Shown here: in pieces, positions 40,121 through 45,960 of the stretch
How the letters are laid out: each line of letters starts with the position of its first letter
Numbering within the stretch: position 1 is the stretch's first letter
From: Synechococcales cyanobacterium M55_K2018_004
GTDB taxonomy: Bacteria; Cyanobacteriota; Cyanobacteriia; Elainellales; Elainellaceae
Direction of reading: 5' to 3'
Assembly: GCA_015295905.1 (NCBI GenBank)
Contig: DVEB01000202.1
Coordinates: 1 to 45,960 of the forward strand
Length of the DNA: 45,960 nt
Notes under the pieces: generated by a model
Database searches by the model: none
The model's input: the letters and a program-made list of their open reading frames with translations, nothing else
Told to the model about the DNA's origin: nothing
Translations under genes and position numbers: made by a program

Positions 40121-41008
40121 CTAGTTTTCGCGTTGGACAGCACTCTCATGCCAGTGGCGGAGCAGAAAATCGGAGGCCAGGGTCAACACCACAAAAATCA
40201 GCACACCGAGGCCAGTGGTCATCAACAGCGCTGCAAACATGCGAGGAATTTGCAGGTTAAAGCTGGACATTAGGATCTGATAAGCCAGCCCAGTGCGGGT
40301 GCCCCCAGTGCCGGCCACAAACTCCGCCACGACAGCACCAATGAGTGCCAGCCCGCCGCTGATGCGGAGTCCTCCCAGAAAGTAAGGCATGGCACTGGGC
40401 AATCGTAAGTAGAGGAGCGTTTGCCAGGGATTAGCCCGGTAGAGTTGAAACAGGTTAATCAGGTTGTGGTCTGTGCTGTTGAGGCCGAGGGTGGTGTTAG
40501 AAAGGATCGGGAAAAAGGCAACAATCCAGGCGCAGATGACCATTGCTACAAAGGTGGAGCCATCGCCAGGAACAATTTGCCGCACCCACAGAATGATCAG
40601 CGGAGCGATCGCCACAATTGGGGTGGTTTGGAGAATGACTGCGTAGGGGAAGAAACTCCGCTCAACCCAACGGCTCTGGGTAAACAGGATGGCAATCAAC
40701 AGGCCGCTGACGACTGCAACCCCAAAGGCCACAATGGTCACCTGTAAAGTGACCCATAAGGCTGGCAACAGTTCCCCCCAGTCTTCAATCATGGTCTGCA
40801 AGACGGCACTGGGAGCAGGCAGCAGGTAAGGCGGAACGCCGCTCAGCCGCACACCCAATTCCCACACCAGCAAGAACAGCAGGCCAACGCAGACGGGCGC
40901 TACTACCTCTGGGGAGCGCAGCCAGGCTAAGGGCGATCGCGGCTTGGCTAACAATGCCGCCTCAGCATCGGCAGAGTCCCGCCGAAAGACACTATCGAAG
41001 TTCAACAT
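40121..41008 (-). CDS. SsuC/ThiX-type ABC transporter permease
   Basis: A 295-residue membrane permease with about six hydrophobic segments. LSGVPPYLLPAPSAVLQTMI and the EAA-type loop NLFQLYRANPWQTLLYLRLP mark the nitrate/sulfonate/taurine/pyrimidine-precursor subfamily. It forms the channel of the transporter whose ATPase is 28 bp upstream and whose binding protein is the first gene. Plasma membrane. The substrate is not defined by this subunit. Start ATG 41008. Confidence 0.9.
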   Translation of the reverse strand: MLNFDSVFRRDSADAEAALLAKPRSPLAWLRSPEVVAPVCVGLLFLLVWELGVRLSGVPPYLLPAPSAVLQTMIEDWGELLPALWVTLQVTIVAFGVAVVSGLLIAILFTQSRWVERSFFPYAVILQTTPIVAIAPLIILWVRQIVPGDGSTFVAMVICAWIVAFFPILSNTTLGLNSTDHNLINLFQLYRANPWQTLLYLRLPSAMPYFLGGLRISGGLALIGAVVAEFVAGTGGTRTGLAYQILMSSFNLQIPRMFAALLMTTGLGVLIFVVLTLASDFLLRHWHESAVQREN

Positions 41009-41036
41009 ACATCAAGCTTCACCATTGGAGTAGCCA

Positions 41037-41858
41037 TTAAGCAACAGACCCAAACATTGTCGATGTTGATGAGGCCTGGGAGTTAATCGGAGAGGACACC
41101 TCAGAGGCAGTGCCAACCGCTCCTGCCAGGGCATGGGCAACGTCACGACAGTAGGCATTGTAGAGGGCTGAGGTGCGAAACTCCTGATCCCGTGGGTAGG
41201 GGGCATCAATAGGAATATCTGCCACGACGCGACCGGGACGCGCCGCCATCACCACCACCCGATTGGAAAGGTACACCGCTTCATAGATGTTATGCGTGAC
41301 AAAGATCACGGTCCATTGCTTCTGGCTCCAGAGATCGAGCAGATCGCTATTCAGCTTACTACGGGTCATTTCGTCCAGCGCCCCAAAGGGTTCATCCATC
41401 AGCAGCACCTGGGGTTTTGTCACTAATGCCCTGGCAATCGACACTCGCATCTTCATGCCGCCAGAGAGTTCGCGTGGGTAAGCGTTTTCAAAGCCCTTCA
41501 ACTCCACCAGGGCGATCGCCTCCCGCACTGCAGCCTCTGATGCCCTCCGACTAACCCCCGCCAGCTTCAGCGGCAGCCGCACATTTTCCTGCACAGTTGC
41601 CCAGGGCATCAGAGCAGCTTCCTGGAAGACGTAAGCCAACTTACGCTGAGACGTGCCTCCCCAAAACAGGTCTCCAGCGCTCATCTTGCCCAACCCAGCA
41701 ATAATCCGCAGAACGGTGCTCTTGCCGCAGCCAGATGGCCCCACTAGGCTAACGAACTGTCCCTCGCTGACGGCCAGGTTCAGGTCATGCAGAGCAGTCG
41801 TGCCGTTGGAGTAGACCTTGCTGACATTGCTGAGGGTGAAGGCAGGGCTGGGGTTCAT
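41037..41858 (-). CDS. ABC transporter ATPase, SsuB/TauB/ThiZ type
   Basis: A 273-residue ATPase: Walker A GPSGCGKSTV, Q-loop FQEAALMPWATVQENVRLPL, signature LSGGMKMRVSIARAL, Walker B VLLMDEPFGALDEMTRS and the H-loop VTHNIYEAVYLSNRVVVM. All catalytic motifs are intact. It energises the SsuC-type permease encoded next. The C-terminal ~40 residues are low in complexity and unlike the family. ATG 41858, GGAG 8 nt upstream; 116 bp separate it from the binding-protein gene. Confidence 0.92.
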   Translation of the reverse strand: MNPSPAFTLSNVSKVYSNGTTALHDLNLAVSEGQFVSLVGPSGCGKSTVLRIIAGLGKMSAGDLFWGGTSQRKLAYVFQEAALMPWATVQENVRLPLKLAGVSRRASEAAVREAIALVELKGFENAYPRELSGGMKMRVSIARALVTKPQVLLMDEPFGALDEMTRSKLNSDLLDLWSQKQWTVIFVTHNIYEAVYLSNRVVVMAARPGRVVADIPIDAPYPRDQEFRTSALYNAYCRDVAHALAGAVGTASEVSSPINSQASSTSTMFGSVA

Positions 41859-41974
41859 CGTCGGGACTCCATGGGCAGATAGAGAAGAGCATTAGTGAAC
41901 CAGAGAATGAAGTTGGCCTCAGGGGCGCAGAGCACGCACCCCTCAGCCAAAACTCAGGCTTGAGAGCAGATTGG

Positions 41975-43093
41975 TCAGGAGAGCTTGTAAGCATCTGGCC
42001 CCTTGTTGACAAACTGGAGGGTATACGCCTGACGGTAGTCTGTGTCTTTTGCAAACACTCCCTCAGCGGCCATTGTGTCAAAGAAAGACTGCCAGCGCTG
42101 ATCAGTCATGGCGCCAATGCCCAGCGTTTTGGCGTCTCCCGAGTCCACAATGCCATACTCCTTCATCTTGGCAAGGCTGTAGGCAAGCTGCTCGTCCGTC
42201 ATTTCTGGGTTGTCTTTTTTGATCAACTCGTTAGCGGGCGTGGGGTCACCGTATAGGTAGCTATACCAACCCTTGATGGACGCATCGACAAACCGCTGCA
42301 CCAGATCGGGGTCTTTTTGCACCAATTCCCGCTTGCACTCAATGGTGGTGGAATAGGGGTTATAGCCGTAGTCTGCCAGCAAGAAAACGATTGGTTCAAA
42401 CCCGCCCTCCTTGCGAATGGCGAGGGGTTCAGAACTGAGATAGCCCTGTTGTACTGAGTTTTTGTCGGCCAGGAAGGGACCGGGATTGAAGTTGTAGGGC
42501 CGCCGCATGTCGTCACTGAAACCATACTTAGCCTTGAGAAAAGGCCAGTAGGTGAGGGCTGCTGCCTGGGAAACAAAGACGGGCTTACCCACCAAATCCT
42601 TCAGATGCTTTGCCCCAGACTCTGGGTGGGCCATGAGGATCTGCGGGTCTTTCTGGAACATCGCAGCCACGGTGATGGTGGGAATGCCCTCCTGCACCGC
42701 CCGAATTGCCCCCGATGCGTAGCCCATGAAGAAGTCGATCGCTCCTCCCACCAGCAGTTGGGTGCCATTTACCGACGGGCCACCCATTTTGATGCTGACA
42801 TCCATGCCAGCATCACGATACAGCCCTGTGGCAACAGCCTGATAAAACCCACCATGCTCTGCCTGGGCATACCAGTTGGTGCCGTAAACCAGTTTCGTTA
42901 ACTCACCCGCCACTGGCGACCGGGCAGGGGTGACTGCGGGGGAAGCAGTGGAATGAGCAGAAGACTCAGTCTGAGGTTGATTGGCCGTGCAGGCCGTGGC
43001 AACGCTGGTGCCCAGTGCGATCGCTCCATACTTGAGGAACTTGCGGCGCTTGATGCCCTCTCGTTTGGGTCGGGAGTTATTTGAGTGACTCAT
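41975..43093 (-). CDS. NMT1/THI5-like substrate-binding Tat lipoprotein
   Basis: A 372-residue periplasmic binding protein. The N-terminus has RRKFLK (twin-arginine motif) followed by a hydrophobic stretch and a lipobox-like VATAC, so Tat export with lipidation is likely. The mature protein matches the NMT1/THI5 family (KLVYGTNWYAQAEHGGFYQA, LLVGGAIDFFMGYASGAIRA), which binds aminopyrimidines such as the thiamine precursor HMP, nitrate, sulfonates or similar. With a cytosine deaminase in the same operon, a pyrimidine-type ligand is the best inference. ATG 43093 is chosen: AAAGGAG lies 7 nt upstream; ATG 43120 is also open. Confidence 0.9.
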   Translation of the reverse strand: MSHSNNSRPKREGIKRRKFLKYGAIALGTSVATACTANQPQTESSAHSTASPAVTPARSPVAGELTKLVYGTNWYAQAEHGGFYQAVATGLYRDAGMDVSIKMGGPSVNGTQLLVGGAIDFFMGYASGAIRAVQEGIPTITVAAMFQKDPQILMAHPESGAKHLKDLVGKPVFVSQAAALTYWPFLKAKYGFSDDMRRPYNFNPGPFLADKNSVQQGYLSSEPLAIRKEGGFEPIVFLLADYGYNPYSTTIECKRELVQKDPDLVQRFVDASIKGWYSYLYGDPTPANELIKKDNPEMTDEQLAYSLAKMKEYGIVDSGDAKTLGIGAMTDQRWQSFFDTMAAEGVFAKDTDYRQAYTLQFVNKGPDAYKLS

Positions 43094-43607
43094 CTGCTTC
43101 TCCTTTGTGATGCTTCTCAATCATGCAATGATGGCAATGATGATGATTCCCTGCAAGCAATTGGTCTGTATCAAAGACATCCCCGGTCTTAGACGCTGGG
43201 TTTCTGGTTGGAACTCGTCGTTGGGAATGTGGGCAAAAGCATGAGTGACGACGCAAGCGCCTGACGAAACCAAGAGCGGCCCTCAGGAATTTGTCATGAA
43301 AGCATATACCCCACCGTAGGATAAGTTAGGCGCCAGCCATAACGCACCGTGGATATGTTAACGGTCACTGTAACGCATCGCGGGGATTTGAGTTTCACAC
43401 AAGTCCCTGACCGTTGCTAGCCGTGAGTTGCTGTCAAGCCGCTGTTAGTCACGCGGCGAAATGGCTCCTGCGGAATGGCCGCTGGGTGTGCCTTTAGAAA
43501 ATTTAGCAATTATTCTCTCAAGCCTCAAACTAAATCGTTGGACTGCGGCAGCCTGATCAAACATTGGGATCAGATGACGCCCTGTGTCTCCCTAGCTCAA
43601 GAACTGC
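43094..43607. other. Upstream region of the pyrimidine-type transporter operon
   Basis: 514 bp without a supported gene. It contains a diverged copy of the GTGCGTTA(C)GGC...TAACGCACCCTACGG-type cyanobacterial repeat around 43311-43375: on the minus strand TAACATATCCACGGTGCGTT and TAACTTATCCTACGGTGGGG form an imperfect direct repeat. A TPP- or guanidine-type riboswitch core was looked for by eye and not found. Confidence 0.5.
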
Positions 43608-44588
43608 TCAGGACGCGGGGAGTTTGCCTCTGGCCTCAACCACCCACTCCATCACCCGCAAGCCCAGGCGCACATCGTTGAGTCGGTCAATCTCGCGGAT
43701 CCCCGTTGGGCTGGTGACATTCACCTCGGTCAGAAAGCCGCCAATCACGTCAATGCCTACAAATATCAGGCCATCCCGCTGGAGAACGGGGGCGAGATGC
43801 TGGCAAATTTCGCGATCGCGCTCTGTAATCTCAACCTGGGCCACTCTTCCCCCTACCGCCATATTGCCGCGAAACTCACTGCCAGTCGGGATGCGGTTCA
43901 CCGCCCCAATCGGTTCGCCATTCAGCAAAATAATTCGTTTGTCGCCATCCTTGGCGGCGGGCAGGTAGGTCTGCACCATGACGGGGGTGCGGTGCTGTTG
44001 GGTACTGATCTCGATCAGAGAGTTGGCGTTGCGATCGCCCAGTTCGATGAACAAAATTCCCTCGCCCGCCTTGCCCCCCAGCGGTTTGATCACGGCTGCT
44101 CCCTGCTGTTCCACAAACTGCCGAATCACCGATTTATCGTGACTGACGATGGTTTTGGGGATGCACTGAGTGAACTGCAACGCATACATCTTTTCGTTGG
44201 CAGTCCGCAAGCCGTGGGGAGAATTGATCACGAGGGTGCGGCGTGGATCAACGTAATCCAAAATGTAGGTGGCATAGAGGTAGGCAATATTAACGGGTGG
44301 GTCTGTCCGCATGAACACCGCATCCATCGTTTCGAGCGGCAGAAATTGGCGATCGCCCAGCCGGAACCAAGGATGCGCCACGACCCACGCCCCGTTGACC
44401 AACGCCACTGGCTTCAAGGTGACTGGCCTCAGCGGGGCACAGGCTTTGCCATCCACCACGCTCAGGTGACTGGCCTCAGTAATCCAAACTTCATGTCCTA
44501 GTTCCTGGGCCGCTTCCATCAAGGCCACACTGGTGTCGTGTCCTGGGTCCAGTTTTTGAATGGGGTCAATAATAAAGGCAAATTTCAC
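43608..44588 (-). CDS. gshB: Glutathione synthetase
   Basis: A 326-residue GshB, joining gamma-glutamylcysteine and glycine to glutathione with ATP. ATP-grasp motifs: AAVIKPLGGKAGEGILFIE, the substrate loop EVNVTSPTGIREIDRL and MDAVFMRTDPPVNIAYLYAT. Length is usual for bacterial GshB. GTG 44588 start with AGGAG 6 nt upstream. Upstream by 127 bp is the glutaredoxin gene, the common cyanobacterial pairing, so thiol synthesis and use are encoded together. Confidence 0.96.
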   Translation of the reverse strand: MKFAFIIDPIQKLDPGHDTSVALMEAAQELGHEVWITEASHLSVVDGKACAPLRPVTLKPVALVNGAWVVAHPWFRLGDRQFLPLETMDAVFMRTDPPVNIAYLYATYILDYVDPRRTLVINSPHGLRTANEKMYALQFTQCIPKTIVSHDKSVIRQFVEQQGAAVIKPLGGKAGEGILFIELGDRNANSLIEISTQQHRTPVMVQTYLPAAKDGDKRIILLNGEPIGAVNRIPTGSEFRGNMAVGGRVAQVEITERDREICQHLAPVLQRDGLIFVGIDVIGGFLTEVNVTSPTGIREIDRLNDVRLGLRVMEWVVEARGKLPAS

Positions 44589-44715
44589 AAGCTACTCCTC
44601 AACAGGAAACAGGTGCCAGACGAGCCAAACCCGCGCAACGCATCACTCGCACAATCAATCCCAGGTGCAACCAGTCACAGGTGCAACCAATCACGGGCGT
44701 AACCCAGCCAAGAAT

Positions 44716-44991
44716 TTATGCCTGCAACAGGACGTCTAGCTTCCCCTGAGCCTCTAACGCATAGATATCATCGCAGCCACCCACATGCTGATCATTGATA
44801 AAAATTTGGGGGACGCTGCGACGACCATTAGCTCGTTGGGCCATCTTTGCTCTGGCGACCTCATCACCATCGATGGCGTATTCTGTGAACTCAACGCCCT
44901 TGCTCTTCAGCAGAGCCTTAGCTCGGATGCAGAAAGGACAACTCCTCCAGGTATAAATCTCGACGTTGGCAGTCATAGCAGAGATTTCCAT
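44716..44991 (-). CDS. grxC: Glutaredoxin 3-type protein
   Basis: A 91-residue dithiol glutaredoxin that reduces disulfides with glutathione. TWRSCPFCIRAKALL holds the CPFC active site; RRSVPQIFINDQHVGGCDDI holds the cis-Pro and the GSH-binding GGCDD. ATG 44991 is used; ATG 44976 (MTANVEIYTWRSC) is closer to the usual N-terminus and may be the true start. It lies upstream of gshB, probably cotranscribed. Between them, at about 44661-44690, a 15-bp segment (AGGTGCAACCAGTCAC) is tandemly repeated. Confidence 0.95.
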   Translation of the reverse strand: MEISAMTANVEIYTWRSCPFCIRAKALLKSKGVEFTEYAIDGDEVARAKMAQRANGRRSVPQIFINDQHVGGCDDIYALEAQGKLDVLLQA

Positions 44992-45205
44992 TCATATTTC
45001 TTCACTATCTTAGCCTTTGGGCGATCGCTCGCAGGAGTCTGCTGGTTCGATCTGATCCTGCTAGGTAGTACATCCTGCTCGGCGATGTAGGGGCTTGCAA
45101 CAATCTCGTCAGAGAGAACCGCAGGGAGCGTTGCAGCACTGCAAAAGAACTGCGTGGGTAATTTGCGGATTCATCGGGAGATGGCTAGCATAATGGGGCA
45201 TACTG

Positions 45206-45235
45206 GTCGCATTGCTTAGTGTCGCATTGCTTAGT
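45206..45235. repeat. 15-bp tandem duplication
   Basis: GTCGCATTGCTTAGT occurs twice in direct succession, 20 bp before the PPC-domain gene, in the likely promoter region. It may alter spacing of regulatory elements. Confidence 0.6.
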
Positions 45236-45255
45236 ACTAAAGCCGAAATTCTTAT

Positions 45256-45711
45256 ATGAGCAAGCCTGTGATGACCCCCCTTCGCCTCGCTACTGTGATC
45301 CCTGTTGCCGCTCTGACATTGGGCCTCGGCGCACTCTCCGCCCGTGCTCAAGACGCCCCATTGTATAACCCCATTCGGATGCCTGCCAGTAATCAGATCA
45401 CAGATACTCTGACCAATAAGGACATCCCCACCGGATTTGGCGGTTTCGCTCGCGATTATGTTGTGACCTTTCAGGCCAGTGATCAAGTCGTAATAGACTT
45501 AGTTTCCGAGGAATTTGACACCATCGTGACGTTGATTGCACCAGACGGTTCCACGGTTGGCGAAAATGACGACGGCCCCGATGGCACGACCAACTCGCTG
45601 TTGTTTGCTCGCATCACCCAGCCTGGAAACTATATCCTGCGGGTGCGGCCTTACGGTGGGCAGGGGGCAGGTCGGTTTACCCTCAAAGTGACTCGTCTGC
45701 GCCCGGTGTAG
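45256..45711 (+). CDS. Secreted PPC-domain protein
   Basis: A 151-residue protein with an N-terminal signal peptide (LATVIPVAALTLGLGALSAR, cut after ARA) and a single bacterial pre-peptidase C-terminal (PPC) domain: DYVVTFQASDQVVIDLVSEE, FDTIVTLIAPDGSTVGENDD and GNYILRVRPYGGQGAGRFTL. PPC domains normally flank secreted proteases and may aid export or folding, but here the domain stands alone. No catalytic residues are visible. The ATG at 45256 has no clear ribosome-binding site; ATG 45271 is an alternative. Confidence 0.85.
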   Translation: MSKPVMTPLRLATVIPVAALTLGLGALSARAQDAPLYNPIRMPASNQITDTLTNKDIPTGFGGFARDYVVTFQASDQVVIDLVSEEFDTIVTLIAPDGSTVGENDDGPDGTTNSLLFARITQPGNYILRVRPYGGQGAGRFTLKVTRLRPV

Positions 45712-45905
45712 GCGATCGCGCGGTACTCTGGTCAGTCAGTTCCCCAACGCTGCAATCGCGACGTGCAGGACTGGTAAAAAATTGCTTGCCAAGATGTCGC
45801 TAAGTTTGCTACTTTAGTTAAGCGCTGGATTTAGTGAGTGAGTTGAGAGTGCTGCTTGACTCAGGGGAACTTTTCAGAAACTCTCTTCCAAGAATTCAGT
45901 GACTA

Positions 45906-45960
<55 letters not shown>

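Noticed and set aside
43094-43607. TPP, guanidine or purine riboswitch before the transporter-deaminase operon
   Set aside because: No conserved core of these classes could be recognised on the minus strand; what is visible is a diverged intergenic repeat.

Overview
The window is a chromosomal segment of a cyanobacterium. The basis is gene content: Ycf46-type AAA ATPase, the rpmH-rnpA-PH-yidC-jag-DUF177 cluster, DUF2358 and DUF7219 proteins, the gshB-grxC pair and a lumenal-type pentapeptide protein. The HIP1 octamer GCGATCGC is also very frequent. A filamentous Leptolyngbya-like lineage is plausible, but the sequence alone does not fix the genus. No phage, CRISPR array or transposase gene was seen.

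Layout. 179-5687 (minus strand) is the conserved cluster rpmH, rnpA, PH-domain protein, yidC, jag/khpB, DUF177, ycf46, which joins ribosome and RNase P biogenesis to membrane protein insertion. 5846-7039 is a NurA-type nuclease. 7293-10113 (minus) is a sulfate ABC transporter, sbpA-cysT-cysW, without its ATPase. 10520-10592 is tRNA-Thr(TGT). 10875-13560 holds small conserved hypotheticals, a DUF2358 protein and a Uma2 nuclease. 14184-17891 (minus) holds gpmI and an ABC-F ATPase. 18407-21046 is a PAS-GGDEF-EAL signalling protein. 21225-25325 holds a serine hydrolase, an NlpC/P60 peptidase, a flippase-like membrane protein and a GT2 glycosyltransferase (envelope functions). 25847-29847 holds a DUF7219 protein, YraN, a pentapeptide protein and DnaG. 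30430-31773 is a bidomain cell-wall hydrolase. 31825-33380 (minus) is a DegT-type aminotransferase coupled to a small hypothetical. 33582-34364 is an orphan FetB-like permease. 35892-36800 has three overlapping small genes, two or three of them membrane proteins, including a 29-residue microprotein. 37225-37668 is an Rrf2 regulator. 38653-43093 (minus) is a four-gene transport and deamination operon: NMT1-type binding protein, ATPase, permease, cytosine deaminase. 43608-44991 (minus) is glutathione synthetase plus glutaredoxin. The end holds a secreted PPC-domain protein and a truncated tRNA-Phe.

The most striking feature is not a gene. At least ten copies or remnants of a roughly 120-bp two-hairpin element, with ends AACGTGAATT and AACGTCAGTT, are scattered between genes. 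Several copies have 4-5 bp direct repeats at their borders, one lies inside an older copy, one splits the promoter of tRNA-Thr, and one supplies the stop codon of the Rrf2 gene. This is a MITE-like element that has been mobile and has rewritten gene ends and a promoter. Other small repeat families, long near-perfect palindromes with a single central base, and many 9-19 bp tandem duplications fill the remaining intergenic space. A second notable site is a LexA-type box lying exactly in the spacer of a sigma70-like promoter at 35398-35426.
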